A stretch of DNA of 64,000 bases, from NCBI GenBank assembly GCA_009380005.1, contig WHSQ01000008.1, forward strand, positions 1-64,000, written 5' to 3'. Made by a program: the position numbers and the translations under genes. The DNA is from Actinomycetota bacterium (lineage in GTDB: Bacteria; Actinomycetota; CADDZG01; WHSQ01). This document shows positions 46,546 through 56,502 of the stretch, piece by piece. Below the pieces are notes generated by a model, which was given only the letters and a program-made list of their open reading frames with translations, ran no database searches and was not told the DNA's origin. Positions within the stretch are counted from its first letter, which is position 1. Each line of letters starts with the position of its first letter.

Positions 46546-47106
46546 GTGTCGGTGCAAGAACGGGTGAGCGCCGAGGAAGCGGTCGAGCGGCTCCGTTCGA
46601 CGCTCGGGGACGACGTGGGAGATGTCGAGGTCCGCTTCGGGCATCTGGATGCGACCTGCTCGGCCGAGAACCTGCGCCACGTCATGACCACGCTGCGCGA
46701 CGAGCCCGGCCTCCGTTTCGAATTCTTCACGTTCCTCTCGGCGATCGACCGCTCCGAGTTCGGTGGCCCCGACAAGCCGGACAAGCACGGGGGCCTGGAG
46801 CTCATCGTCCACCTGTACTCGCCCGCCCACGTCCTGCACATAAACGTGCGCGTGCCGCTCGACCTCGCCGATCCTCGCTGCGAGAGCATCTCCGCCATCT
46901 ACCGGGGGGCCAACTGGCACGAGCGAGAGATGCGCGACATGTTCGGGATCCAGTTCGAAGGTCATCCGAACCTGACCGGGATCTACCTACCGGAAGACTT
47001 CGAGGGGCATCCGGGCCTGCGCTCGTTCAAGTTGCCCAACCGCGCCTTCATCAAGCCCTGGCCGGGAGCGAAGGATCCCGAAGAAGCCGCTGCCGGGGGG
47101 CGGTGA
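46546..47106 (+). CDS. nuoC: NuoC-2, complex I 30-kDa subunit (11-subunit complex)
   Basis: A 186-residue protein from GTG 46546 with YRGANWHEREMRDMFG and FEGHPNLTGIYLPEDFEGHPG, the NuoC signature. It is a separate gene, not fused to NuoD. Confidence 0.92.
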   Translation: MSVQERVSAEEAVERLRSTLGDDVGDVEVRFGHLDATCSAENLRHVMTTLRDEPGLRFEFFTFLSAIDRSEFGGPDKPDKHGGLELIVHLYSPAHVLHINVRVPLDLADPRCESISAIYRGANWHEREMRDMFGIQFEGHPNLTGIYLPEDFEGHPGLRSFKLPNRAFIKPWPGAKDPEEAAAGGR

Positions 47107-47107
47107 C

Positions 47108-48256
47108 GTGACCCAGATCCGCACCCCCGAGGACGTCGCCCGTGAGGTGGCCGAAGGTGGTCTGGCGACCCAGCAGATGATCCTGAACGTCGGCCCGCAG
47201 CACCCGGCGACGCACGGTGTGTTCCGCCTGCTGGCTACGATCGACGGCGAGATCCTGGCCGAGGCCGAGCCCGTTATCGGCTACATGCACCGCGGCTACG
47301 AGAAGCTCGTCGAGGCGCGCGACTATCGGCAGATCACGAACCTCGTGTCGCGCATGGATTGGCTGTCGGGTTTCAACAACGAGCTGCCGTTGGCGATGGC
47401 GCTCGAGACGTTGATGGAGATCGAGGTTCCGCCGAGGGCGCAATGGCTACGCGTCGTCATGCTGGAGATGAACCGCATCCTGAACCACCTGATGTTCTTC
47501 GCCTCGTTCGGCGCGGAGCTCGGTGCGATCACGCCGACCTTCTATGCCTTTCGCGAACGCGAGGACATCCAGCTGGCGATGGAGAGTGCGACCGGCGGCC
47601 GGATGCACTTCGGCTTCATGCGACCGGGTGGTCTCAAGGAAGACGTACCGCGCGGGTTCATCGCTCAGGCCCTCAAGAGCGTGCGACAGGTCATCGCCCG
47701 CTTGGACCAGTACGAAGACCTGCTCGTCGGCAACGAGATCTTCAAGCAGCGCACCGTAGATGTGGGAGTGCTGAGCCGGGAGCAGGTCATGTCGTACGGC
47801 GTCTCGGGCCCGATCGCTCGTGGCTCCGGCGTGTCGGACGATGTCCGTAAGGACGAGCCGTACCTCGTATACGACCGGTTCGACTTCAACGTCCCGATCG
47901 GCCACAGCGGGGACTGCTTCGACCGGTTCTGGGTCCTGGTGCACGAGGTCGTCGAGTCCGCCCGCATCGTGGAGCAGGCGATCGAGGGCCTGCCGGCCGG
48001 TCCCGTCCTCGGCAAGGTGCCGCGCGTGATCCAGGCTCCCGAGGGCGAGGTCTACGTGCGGGCCGAGAACCCGCTCGGCGAGCTCGGTTACTACCTGGCC
48101 TCGGACGGCGACCGCCGTCCCTACCGGCTGAAGATCCGGACCCCGAGCTTCAACAACGTCTCGGTGCTCCCGGAGGTCCTCCGCGGCACCTTCGTCGCCG
48201 ACATGATCGCCATCCTCGGCTCGTTCTTCTTCGTCTTGGGGGACATCGACCGTTGA
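47108..48256 (+). CDS. nuoD: NuoD-2, complex I 49-kDa subunit (11-subunit complex)
   Basis: A 382-residue protein with HPATHGVFRLLATIDGE and IGYMHRGYEKLVEARDY. The quinone-site residues are kept. Shorter than NuoD-1 and different in many loops. Start GTG 47108. Confidence 0.93.
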   Translation: MTQIRTPEDVAREVAEGGLATQQMILNVGPQHPATHGVFRLLATIDGEILAEAEPVIGYMHRGYEKLVEARDYRQITNLVSRMDWLSGFNNELPLAMALETLMEIEVPPRAQWLRVVMLEMNRILNHLMFFASFGAELGAITPTFYAFREREDIQLAMESATGGRMHFGFMRPGGLKEDVPRGFIAQALKSVRQVIARLDQYEDLLVGNEIFKQRTVDVGVLSREQVMSYGVSGPIARGSGVSDDVRKDEPYLVYDRFDFNVPIGHSGDCFDRFWVLVHEVVESARIVEQAIEGLPAGPVLGKVPRVIQAPEGEVYVRAENPLGELGYYLASDGDRRPYRLKIRTPSFNNVSVLPEVLRGTFVADMIAILGSFFFVLGDIDR

Positions 48257-49287
48257 TGCCTGAGTTCATCCAGAACTTCGAGCTGACCGCCTGGTGGATC
48301 CTCGCCATCAAGCTGATCGTCGTGCTGACGGTCGTGCCGGTCGGCGCCCTGGCGGGCGGCTACGCGTTGCACAAGGTCATGGCCCACCTCCAGCACCGGC
48401 TCGGTCCGATGTACGCGGGGGGCTTCCACGGTTGGGCGCAGACGCTGGCGGATGGGATCAAGTTCGTCCTGAAGGAAGACATCATCCCGGAGAAGGCCGA
48501 CAAGCCGGTCTTCAAGTACGCGCCGGCGATCATCTTCATCCCCATCCTGCTGCTGTATCTGGTGATCCCGGTCGACCGGCGATTGATCGTGCAGGATCTC
48601 GACGTCGGCCTCTTCTACCTCCTCGCCGTCAGCTCCATCCCCGCGATCGGCATCCTCATGGCCGGGTGGTCGAGCGCCAACAAGTACGCGCTGATAGGCG
48701 CGCTGAGGTCGGCGGCGCAGCTGATCGCCTACGAGCTACCGATCGTGCTGTCGGCGGCCACGGTCGCGATGCTTGCCGGGACGCTCTCCGTCGTGGGCAT
48801 CGTGGAGGCGCAGGACTGGCCGTTCCTGTTCTGGCCCCCCGGTATCGGTCTGATCGCGTTCATCATCTTCTTCGCGGGTTCCGTGGCGGAGATGAACCTT
48901 CCTCCGTTCGACATGCCGGTGGCAGAGTCCGAGATCATCACCGGCGCGTTCACCGAGTACTCGGGGATGCGCTTCATCTTCGGCTACTTCTTCGCCGAGA
49001 CGGCACACATGATCGCTTTCTCGGGACTCGCCGTGACGTTCTTCCTCGGCGGCTACAGGCCGATCGTGCCCTGGGAACCCCTCACCGTAATCCCCGGCAT
49101 CGTCTGGTTCATGCTCAAGCTGTTCGTGATGGTGTTCCTGTACCTCTGGGTACGCCCGACGTTCCCGCGGCTCCGAGAGGACCAACTGCAGAAGTTCGCG
49201 TGGAAAGGCCTGATCCCCGGCAGCCTCGGCCTGATCCTGGTGGCGGGGGCCTGGATCCTGTACGCACCGGAGTGGCTATGGCACTAG
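48256..49287 (+). CDS. nuoH: NuoH-2, complex I membrane subunit (11-subunit complex)
   Basis: A 343-residue ND1-type protein from the TGATG overlap with nuoD-2. It follows nuoD-2 directly: nuoE, F and G are absent. It has [15 protein letters not shown] and [27 protein letters not shown]. Confidence 0.93.
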   Translation: MPEFIQNFELTAWWILAIKLIVVLTVVPVGALAGGYALHKVMAHLQHRLGPMYAGGFHGWAQTLADGIKFVLKEDIIPEKADKPVFKYAPAIIFIPILLLYLVIPVDRRLIVQDLDVGLFYLLAVSSIPAIGILMAGWSSANKYALIGALRSAAQLIAYELPIVLSAATVAMLAGTLSVVGIVEAQDWPFLFWPPGIGLIAFIIFFAGSVAEMNLPPFDMPVAESEIITGAFTEYSGMRFIFGYFFAETAHMIAFSGLAVTFFLGGYRPIVPWEPLTVIPGIVWFMLKLFVMVFLYLWVRPTFPRLREDQLQKFAWKGLIPGSLGLILVAGAWILYAPEWLWH

Positions 49288-50534
49288 ACGAGCGGGAAGT
49301 GCAACGCGAGATGGACGCGGCCGCGCACAAGCTCCGCAAGGAGAAGAAGCGCACCTATGGCATCGGCCTGCTCAAGGGTCTCGCGGTGACGTTGCGACAT
49401 CTCTTCAAACACAACACCGTGATCGAGTACCCCGACGTCAAGCAAGACCTACCGTCGCGCACCCGCGGCGTCATTGCCCTCAAGGAAGAGAACTGCACCG
49501 TGTGCATGCTTTGCGCGCGGGAGTGCCCCGACTGGTGCATCTACATCGATTCGCACAAGGAGACGCTCCCCCCGAAGCGGGCGGGGGGCCGCCCCCGGAA
49601 GCGCAACGTCCTGGACCGTTTCGCCATCGACTACGCGCTCTGTATGTATTGCGGTATCTGCGTCGAGGTGTGCCCCTACGACGCGCTGTTCTGGAGCCGC
49701 GAGTTCGAGTACGCCGAGTACGACATCCGTGAGCTGACCCACGAGAAGGAGAAGCTCTCCGACTGGATGGCGACGGTGCTTCCGCCCCCCGCCTTGGAGG
49801 AGGGCGCGCTGCTGCCCGGTCAGCCCGAGCCGCCGGCCCCCGCCGCCCCCTCGGGCGACGGCGCCGCCGCGGTCCCGGCCGGCGACACGGGAGCGGCCGA
49901 GATGAAGCCGGCGAGCGCGGCCCGCCCCGCCACCCAGACGGCCTCCGCCGCGGAGGTTCGTCCCGAGCAGGCGGCCGATGCACCCAAGGCCCCGTCCGCC
50001 GTGCAAGAGCCGGCCGGGTCCGAGCACGAGCAGGCGCCGGCCCCCGCCGCCACCAGCGCGACCCAGGTGGAGGAGGGTCAGCCCCCGACCAAGGCCGAGA
50101 CCGAAGCCCCCGCGGGATCGGCCGCGGCCACCGAGCCGGAGGCCCAGACCAGGGCCGTCCGGGAGTCCGGCGACTCCCCGTCGGCCACCGCGCGGGGCGA
50201 GGCCACCGGTGAGATCGAAACGCCTGCCCCGGCCGCCGTCCCCACGCCCACCGAGGACCCGGACGAGGTCTACGAGACCGTCCTGAAGGACCAGCTCGAG
50301 GCCGGTTCCTCGCCGCAGGTCGCCGAGGCTCGCGCCAAGGTCGCGCGGGTAAAGGCCGAGCGCGGCGTCCGCCGTGCGCCGACCCCCATCGAGACCGAGA
50401 AGAAGGTGCCGAGCGCTCCCGTGACGGGGCACTTCACCGAGCCGGTTCCCGGCGGTGCGCCCGCCGCGGAGGAACCCAAGCCGGAGCAGGGTCCGGTCGA
50501 GCCCACGGACGAGGAGAAGGGGCCGGACGGGTAG
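49278..50534 (+). CDS. nuoI: NuoI-2 with long tail carrying the shared module (11-subunit complex)
   Basis: A 418-residue protein from ATG 49278, overlapping nuoH-2 by 10 bp. The ferredoxin core has C73/C76/C79/C83 and C122/C125/C128/C132, plus an extra C87 (CPDWC) that recurs in the bc-operon ferredoxin. Residues 178-325 are an Ala/Pro/Glu linker, 327-363 are the shared module (DEVYETVL, then [15 protein letters not shown]), and a second disordered tail follows. Ordinary NuoI is about 160 residues. With no NuoE/F/G present, this subunit is the likely electron entry point, and the tail could recruit the donor or another complex. Confidence 0.9.
   Translation: MALDEREVQREMDAAAHKLRKEKKRTYGIGLLKGLAVTLRHLFKHNTVIEYPDVKQDLPSRTRGVIALKEENCTVCMLCARECPDWCIYIDSHKETLPPKRAGGRPRKRNVLDRFAIDYALCMYCGICVEVCPYDALFWSREFEYAEYDIRELTHEKEKLSDWMATVLPPPALEEGALLPGQPEPPAPAAPSGDGAAAVPAGDTGAAEMKPASAARPATQTASAAEVRPEQAADAPKAPSAVQEPAGSEHEQAPAPAATSATQVEEGQPPTKAETEAPAGSAAATEPEAQTRAVRESGDSPSATARGEATGEIETPAPAAVPTPTEDPDEVYETVLKDQLEAGSSPQVAEARAKVARVKAERGVRRAPTPIETEKKVPSAPVTGHFTEPVPGGAPAAEEPKPEQGPVEPTDEEKGPDG
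50256..50366 (+). other. Shared about 37-aa respiratory module, copy 3 (tail of NuoI-2)
   Basis: Residues 327-363 of NuoI-2. Here the module is C-terminal to the folded domain, whereas in the other two proteins it is N-terminal. The core [15 protein letters not shown] aligns to the other copies without gaps. Confidence 0.82.
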
Positions 50535-51100
50535 TGGAGGCTGCCTGGCAAGAAGGTCTGTTCTTCGTATTCGCAACCGTCATCACGGTCTCGGCGATCG
50601 GCGTCGTCACGGCGCGGAACGTGATCCATGCCGCCCTCTTCCTGGTGGCGACCCTGATCGGCGCGGCCTGCATCTACATCCTGATGTTCGCCGAGTTCGT
50701 CGCCTGGGCTCAGGTCCTGGTCTACGTCGGAGCGATAGTGGTGCTGATGCTGTTCGGCCTCATGCTGACGCGAGCTCCGATCGGCAAGTACGGCGAATAC
50801 GACAACGACCAGAAGGGGTTGGCCGCGATCGTCGCAGCCGCGGTGTTCGGCGTTACGGCGTGGGTGTTGATCGACTCCTTCGAGGGAGTCGAGCTCCCCA
50901 CGGACCGGGTGGCTGCGACCACCAGCAAGGACGTCGGCGAGGCCATCTTCTCTTCCTACGTGCTCCCGTTCGAGCTCGTCTCCGTGCTCCTTCTGGCCGC
51001 GCTGGTCGGAGCCGTCGTCATCGCCCGCCGTGACGAGCGCGTGACCTCGAGGACCATCGATGCCGCCCGGCGCGAGAAGGCTCGGGAGGAAGACGTCTGA
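50534..51100 (+). CDS. nuoJ: NuoJ-2, complex I membrane subunit (11-subunit complex)
   Basis: A 188-residue ND6-type protein from GTG 50534 (TAGTG overlap) with AWAQVLVYVGAIVVLMLFGLML and five membrane helices. A basic Arg/Lys/Glu tail ends the protein. Confidence 0.91.
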   Translation: MEAAWQEGLFFVFATVITVSAIGVVTARNVIHAALFLVATLIGAACIYILMFAEFVAWAQVLVYVGAIVVLMLFGLMLTRAPIGKYGEYDNDQKGLAAIVAAAVFGVTAWVLIDSFEGVELPTDRVAATTSKDVGEAIFSSYVLPFELVSVLLLAALVGAVVIARRDERVTSRTIDAARREKAREEDV

Positions 51101-51405
51101 TGCCCCTCTCCTACGTCCTCGTGCTCGCGGCCTTGCTGTTCTCGATCGGCGTCTACGGCGTGCTTGCCCGTCAGCATGCAGTGCTGGTGCTGCTATCGAT
51201 CGAACTGATGCTGAACGCGGTGAACATCAACCTGATCGCGTTCAGCGCCTGGTTGCAGGACACCGGTGTACCGGGTCAGGTGTTCGCGTTGTTCATCATC
51301 GCGGTTGCTGCAGCGGAGGTCGGGGTCGGGCTCGCTCTCGTCATCCTCATCTACAGGAATCGTCGCAACGTCGACGTTGAAGGACTGAGCCTGATGAAAT
51401 GGTGA
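51100..51405 (+). CDS. nuoK: NuoK-2, complex I membrane subunit (11-subunit complex)
   Basis: A 101-residue ND4L-type protein with [18 protein letters not shown] and VAAAEVGVGLAL, keeping both membrane glutamates. The stop overlaps nuoL-2. Confidence 0.93.
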   Translation: MPLSYVLVLAALLFSIGVYGVLARQHAVLVLLSIELMLNAVNINLIAFSAWLQDTGVPGQVFALFIIAVAAAEVGVGLALVILIYRNRRNVDVEGLSLMKW

Positions 51406-53450
51406 ACGTCCAGCAGGCACTCATCTTTGCGCAAGAGCATGGTGAGACCGATACCGCCGAGACCGTGTTGGATCCCGGCCTGATCGGCGGCTTCGTATGG
51501 CTCGTGCCTCTCCTCCCGATCCTGTCCTTCTTCGTCATCCTCTTCTTCGGCAAGAGGATGAGGGACCGGGGCCACGCGGTCGGGATCCTCTCGATCGGCG
51601 CGGGCCTGCTCATCTCGCTGGTCTCGTTCCTCGAGCTGGCGGGGGGCCGGGGCACGATCGAACGGTCGTGGACGTGGTTCGAGCTCGGCGCGGGCGACCA
51701 TCCGTTGCACCTGGAGTTCGGGATGAACCTGGACTTCCTGACCGCCGTCATGTTCGTGGTCGTTTGCACGATCTCGCTGTTGGTGCAGATCTATTCGGTG
51801 GGCTACATGCACGACGACTCGCGATACACGATCTTCTACGCGATGCTGTCGCTGTTCACCGGATCGATGTTGTTCATGGTGATCGCCAACAGCCTGCTCC
51901 AGCTCTTCGTCGGGTGGGAGCTCGTGGGCGTGTGCTCCTACTTCCTGATCGGCCACTACTGGGAGGAGAAGGAGAACTCCTCCGCGGCGATCAAGGCCTT
52001 CATCACGAACCGAGTGGGGGACGTGTCGTTGCTCTTCGGCATCTGGGCTCTGTTCACCCTGAGCGGTACCTTCAACATCAACGACATCAACCACATGGCC
52101 CAGGAGGGCGACCTCGGGGGCCCGCTCGCCGTAGTGGCGGCGCTGCTGTTGTTCGGTGGCGTCGTGAGCAAGTCGGCTCAGTTCCCGCTCTACGTTTGGC
52201 TGCCCGATGCGATGGCCGGCCCCACGCCCGTCTCCGCCCTGATCCACGCCGCGACGATGGTCGTGGCGGGCGTCTATCTGGTGGCGCGGATGTTCGTCTT
52301 CTTCGAGCACGCCGGCGGCGCTCTGAACGTCGTCGCATTGATCGCAGCGATCACCATGTTGCTGGCGGCGGTCCTGGCGATCGTCCAGGACGACATCAAG
52401 CGGGTGCTCGCGTACTCGACGGTTTCGCAGCTCGGCTACATGGTCGCGGCCTTGGGCGTGGGTGCCTACACGGCCGGCGTCTTCCACCTCTTCACGCACG
52501 CATTCTTCAAGGCTTGCCTGTTCCTCGGCGCCGGTTCCGTGATCCACGCCGTGCACTCGAACAACCTGAGCGACATGGGAGGCCTGCGGCGGTACATGCC
52601 CCACACCTTCAGGACCTTCATCATCGCTTCGTTGGGCTTGGCCGGCATCTTCCCGTTGGCCGGGTTCTTCTCCAAGGACGAGATCATCGGTGGCGCCTTG
52701 CGATCCGCAAGCGAAGGCGATCAGGCCGTGGCCTGGGTCGTGTTCGGCTCGGCCATCATCACGGCCTTCCTCACCGCGTTCTACATGGCGAGGGCCTGTA
52801 TCAAGGCCTTCTGGGGTGAGTACCGGGGGCACGGGACCCCCCACGAGAGCCCCGGCTCCATGGTGACTCCGCTCTGGATCCTCGCCGTCGGTACGCTCAC
52901 CGTCGGCTTCCTGGGTATCCCCGTGATCGGTCCCTTCCAGGACTGGATCACGGTTCCCGGGCACGAGCATCACGGGTTCTCGACGTTCTACAACCTGGTG
53001 CTGCCGGTAGGGTCCGTGCTCGTCGCCTTGCTCGGCATCTACCTCGGCTACCTCATCTTCTACCGGGAGAGGTGGCGTTACGACATCCTGGCCGGGCCCT
53101 TCGCCTGGGCCTACCGGTTCGTCGAGAACAAGTATTTCCTCGACGACCTGTACCTCAACGGCATCGTCAACCCCACCAAGGGTGCGATCGCGCGGGCGAC
53201 GTACTGGTCGAACCAGCACATCCTCGACGGGGCGGTCAACAAGGTCGCGGCCGGAACCGTCGGAACGGCGCAGGTGACCTACGACGTCCTGGATCAACAG
53301 ATCGTCGACTACGCGGTGAACGGTGCAGCCGGCATAACCGGTCTCACCGGCGGGATATTGAAGTACATACAGACGGGTAACGTGCAGCGCTACGCCGCGA
53401 TCCTCTTCGGCGCGGTTGTGATCTTCGTCGTCTTGTTGGTGCTGCTCTAA
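51399..53450 (+). CDS. nuoL: NuoL-2, complex I antiporter-like subunit (11-subunit complex)
   Basis: A 683-residue ND5-type protein. The ATG at 51399 or the GTG at 51402 (GTGA overlap) can start it. It has FVGWELVGVCSYFLIGHYW and SKSAQFPLYVWLPDAMAGPTP, and the long C-terminal lateral helix. About 50 residues longer than NuoL-1. Confidence 0.93.
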   Translation: MVNVQQALIFAQEHGETDTAETVLDPGLIGGFVWLVPLLPILSFFVILFFGKRMRDRGHAVGILSIGAGLLISLVSFLELAGGRGTIERSWTWFELGAGDHPLHLEFGMNLDFLTAVMFVVVCTISLLVQIYSVGYMHDDSRYTIFYAMLSLFTGSMLFMVIANSLLQLFVGWELVGVCSYFLIGHYWEEKENSSAAIKAFITNRVGDVSLLFGIWALFTLSGTFNINDINHMAQEGDLGGPLAVVAALLLFGGVVSKSAQFPLYVWLPDAMAGPTPVSALIHAATMVVAGVYLVARMFVFFEHAGGALNVVALIAAITMLLAAVLAIVQDDIKRVLAYSTVSQLGYMVAALGVGAYTAGVFHLFTHAFFKACLFLGAGSVIHAVHSNNLSDMGGLRRYMPHTFRTFIIASLGLAGIFPLAGFFSKDEIIGGALRSASEGDQAVAWVVFGSAIITAFLTAFYMARACIKAFWGEYRGHGTPHESPGSMVTPLWILAVGTLTVGFLGIPVIGPFQDWITVPGHEHHGFSTFYNLVLPVGSVLVALLGIYLGYLIFYRERWRYDILAGPFAWAYRFVENKYFLDDLYLNGIVNPTKGAIARATYWSNQHILDGAVNKVAAGTVGTAQVTYDVLDQQIVDYAVNGAAGITGLTGGILKYIQTGNVQRYAAILFGAVVIFVVLLVLL

Positions 53451-53474
53451 CAGCGGAAAGGGGTCAAGAGGTCT

Positions 53475-54998
53475 ATGGGGTGGATAGACGACTGGGGTGT
53501 AGCCCTGGCGACATTCCTTCCGGCGCTGGGCGCCATCGTCCTGCTATTCGTGCCGTCCGTGCAGGACCGTACGGTCAAACTGATCGGGACGATCAGCACG
53601 TTCCTGGCGCTCGTGGCCGGGATCCTCATCCTGTTCCGCTTCGACTACGGGCGGTCGGGGGAGATACAACTGGAAGTCGACACCCAATGGATCCCCACGA
53701 TCGATGCTCGCTACCACGTGGGTCTCGACGGGATCTCGTTGCCGTTACTCGAGCTGTCATTGCTGGTCACGTTCCTGTGTGCGATCTATCTGTGGTTCCA
53801 CGTACCGGAACCCGGCAAGGTGAAGGCGTTCTTCATCCTGATGTTGCTGCTCGAGACCGGCATGAACGGAAGCTTCGTCGCGCTGGACCTGATCCTGTTC
53901 TTCATCTTCTGGGAGCTCGTGCTGGTCCCGATGTACTTCATGATCGGTGTGTGGGGTGGTCCCCGCCGCGAGTACGCGGCCGTGAAGTTCTTCCTCTATA
54001 CGTTGTTCGGTTCGGTCTTCATGCTGCTGGGCTTCCTGGCTCTGTACCTCCAGGCCGGCTCCTTCGACATGCTCGAGCTTCGAAGCCAGGGGATCGATGC
54101 TTCGCGTACGTTCCAGAACCTCGTGTTCCTCGGGTTGTTCCTCGGCTTCGCGATCAAGGTGCCGATGTGGCCGTTCCACACGTGGCTCCCGGACGCGCAC
54201 ACCGAGGCCCCCACGGTAGGGTCCGTGCTCCTGGCGGCCATCCTCCTGAAGATGGGCACGTACGGATTCGTGCGGATCGCGATCCCCATCCTTCCCGAGG
54301 CGGCCGTCGACTTCGCGCCCATCATCGGGATCCTGGCCGTGATCGCGATCATCTACGGGGCGCTGTGCTGTCTCGCCCAGACGGATCTCAAACGACTGAT
54401 CGCGTTCTCGTCGGTGGGGCACATGGGCTTCGTGATGCTGGGCATCGCCACCCTGAACGACGCCGGGGTCAACGGCGCGATCTTCGGGATGGTTGCCCAT
54501 GGACTGATCACCGGCATGCTCTTCTTCATCGCGGGCTCCGTCCACGAGCGCTACCACACCCGCGAGATCGGAGAGCTGGGCGGCATGCTGGCCCGGCTCC
54601 CGCGCTTCGGCACGTTGCTCACCTACACGGCGATCGCCTCGCTGGGGCTACCGGGGCTGGCCGGTTTCTGGGGTGAGGCTCTCGCGCTGTTGGGCTCGTA
54701 CCAGCCGGGGGCCGGGTTGGACCCGGTCCTCTTCCGCATCCTCATGGTCGGCGGGGGCATCGGCACGATCCTGACGGCCGGCTACTTCCTCTGGACCTTG
54801 CAGCGGGTGAACCTCGGCCGGCACCCCGAGGCGGCCAGGCTCCATCCCCACGCTCGGATCATCGACGTCCAGCCCCTGGAGTGGTGGGCATGGGCCCCGC
54901 TTCTGGTCTTGATCCTGGCCGCGGGCGTGTACCCCAAGCTCGTATTGGGGGTAACCGACGGGGCCGTTCAGAACGTCCTGAGATCGTTCGGGGGCTAG
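53475..54998 (+). CDS. nuoM: NuoM-2, complex I antiporter-like subunit (11-subunit complex)
   Basis: A 507-residue ND4-type protein from ATG 53475 (AGAGG upstream) with FFIFWELVLVPMYFMIGVWGG and LPDAHTEAPTVGSVLLA. The 24-bp gap after nuoL-2 is the largest inside the operon. Confidence 0.93.
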   Translation: MGWIDDWGVALATFLPALGAIVLLFVPSVQDRTVKLIGTISTFLALVAGILILFRFDYGRSGEIQLEVDTQWIPTIDARYHVGLDGISLPLLELSLLVTFLCAIYLWFHVPEPGKVKAFFILMLLLETGMNGSFVALDLILFFIFWELVLVPMYFMIGVWGGPRREYAAVKFFLYTLFGSVFMLLGFLALYLQAGSFDMLELRSQGIDASRTFQNLVFLGLFLGFAIKVPMWPFHTWLPDAHTEAPTVGSVLLAAILLKMGTYGFVRIAIPILPEAAVDFAPIIGILAVIAIIYGALCCLAQTDLKRLIAFSSVGHMGFVMLGIATLNDAGVNGAIFGMVAHGLITGMLFFIAGSVHERYHTREIGELGGMLARLPRFGTLLTYTAIASLGLPGLAGFWGEALALLGSYQPGAGLDPVLFRILMVGGGIGTILTAGYFLWTLQRVNLGRHPEAARLHPHARIIDVQPLEWWAWAPLLVLILAAGVYPKLVLGVTDGAVQNVLRSFGG

Positions 54999-55005
54999 TC
55001 GCACC

Positions 55006-56502
55006 TTGGACCTCGCCCAAGCGATGAACCTCCCCCCGATCGACTGGCATGCGATCGCGCCCGAGCTCGTCCTCACGGCGGCGGCGTGCCTCGTTCTCGT
55101 CGTGGATCTGTTCCTGCCCGACGAGGCCAAGTGGATCGCGATGCCGCTCAGCGCAGCCGGCTTGTTCGGCACCCTTGCAGCCGTCGTTTCTCTGCTCGGC
55201 GCAGAGCGCGTGACGCTGGCGGGAAGCTTCGAGGTCAACGATTTCGCGCTGTTGTTCAAGGCTCTGTTCTGCGTGATCGGGCTCATCATCCTGGCGCTAT
55301 CGCTCGACTACTTCCGTGACGGCCGTTACCACCAGGGCGAGTTCTACTTCTTGTTGCTCTGCGCTCTGCTCGGGGGCGTCGTGATGGCGAGCGCTCGCGA
55401 TCTGATCTCCATCTTCATCGCGATCGAGACGATCAGCATCCCGGGGATCGTGATGGCGGCGCTCCGAAAGGGAGACGTGCGTTCGAACGAGGGCTCCCTG
55501 AAGTTCTTCCTGTTCAGCGTGCTGTCGTCCGCCTTGATGTTGTACGGGATGTCGCTGATCTACGGCGTCACCGGTTCTACCAACGTCGACGAGATCAACC
55601 AGGTGCTTCCGCAGCAGCATGAGGGCTTGGTCGCGGTCTCGGTGTTCTTCGTCGTGATCGGCTTCGCCTTCAAGGTTTCGGCCGTGCCGTTCCATTTCTG
55701 GGCCCCCGACACGTACGAGGGTTCACCTCCGCCGGTGGCTGCCTTCCTCGCGTCGGCGTCGAAGATCGGGGGCTTCGTCGGGTTGCTCGTCCTGATGTTC
55801 CGTGCCTTCCCGGCGGTCGCGGAACAGTGGCGTCCCGCGTTCGCGGTGCTGGCCGCATTGACGATGACCGTAGGGAACCTCATCGCGCTTCGACAGCAGC
55901 ACATCATCCGGCTGCTTGCCTATTCGGGCGTCGCGCAGTCCGGATACATGCTGGTGGGCTTCGCGCTGATCGGCGCCAACGCCGATACGAACTCGCAAGC
56001 CTTCAAGGCGACGGTGATCTACATCGTCATCTACGGACTGATGGACCTTGGTGCGTTCGCGGCTGCTATCTCCTTCGCCCGGCGCGGTGGTACCTACTTC
56101 ATCTCCGATTACTCGGGCCTCTGGAACCGATCGCCGGCCCTCGCCGGTCTGATGGCCGCCTTCTTGTTGTCGCTTGCGGGGGTACCGCCGCTGGCCGGCG
56201 CATGGGCGAAGCTGTTCGTCTTCCTGGCATCGATCGAAGCACAGGTCTACTGGCTCGCAGTCGTCATGGGTGTGAACGCCGTCATCGCGGCGTGGTACTA
56301 CCTCGCGGTCGTCAAGCGGATGTTCTTCGACGTGCCCGAGGTCTCGGAACCCATCGAGACGCCCTACCTGTTGCGCGCGGCCATGGGCCTGGCGGTCCTG
56401 GCGCTGGTGGCGAGCTTCGTCTACCCGAGGCTCGTGACCGATCTCGCCGACCGGTCCGTGCTCGAGAGCCGCGGCGCCGATGTCGAGCTCTCGTCGCCGT
56501 AG
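55006..56502 (+). CDS. nuoN: NuoN-2, complex I antiporter-like subunit (11-subunit complex)
   Basis: A 498-residue ND2-type protein from TTG 55006 (an ATG at 55024 is possible). It has FIAIETISIPGIVMAAL and the VSAVPFHFWAPDTYEGSPPP region. Its stop abuts the stop of the convergent nucleotidyltransferase with no gap. Confidence 0.92.
   Translation: MDLAQAMNLPPIDWHAIAPELVLTAAACLVLVVDLFLPDEAKWIAMPLSAAGLFGTLAAVVSLLGAERVTLAGSFEVNDFALLFKALFCVIGLIILALSLDYFRDGRYHQGEFYFLLLCALLGGVVMASARDLISIFIAIETISIPGIVMAALRKGDVRSNEGSLKFFLFSVLSSALMLYGMSLIYGVTGSTNVDEINQVLPQQHEGLVAVSVFFVVIGFAFKVSAVPFHFWAPDTYEGSPPPVAAFLASASKIGGFVGLLVLMFRAFPAVAEQWRPAFAVLAALTMTVGNLIALRQQHIIRLLAYSGVAQSGYMLVGFALIGANADTNSQAFKATVIYIVIYGLMDLGAFAAAISFARRGGTYFISDYSGLWNRSPALAGLMAAFLLSLAGVPPLAGAWAKLFVFLASIEAQVYWLAVVMGVNAVIAAWYYLAVVKRMFFDVPEVSEPIETPYLLRAAMGLAVLALVASFVYPRLVTDLADRSVLESRGADVELSSP

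Noticed and set aside
48294-50534. A 746-aa open frame containing NuoI-2
   Set aside because: The first 328 codons are an out-of-frame reading of nuoH-2; NuoI-2 starts at ATG 49278.
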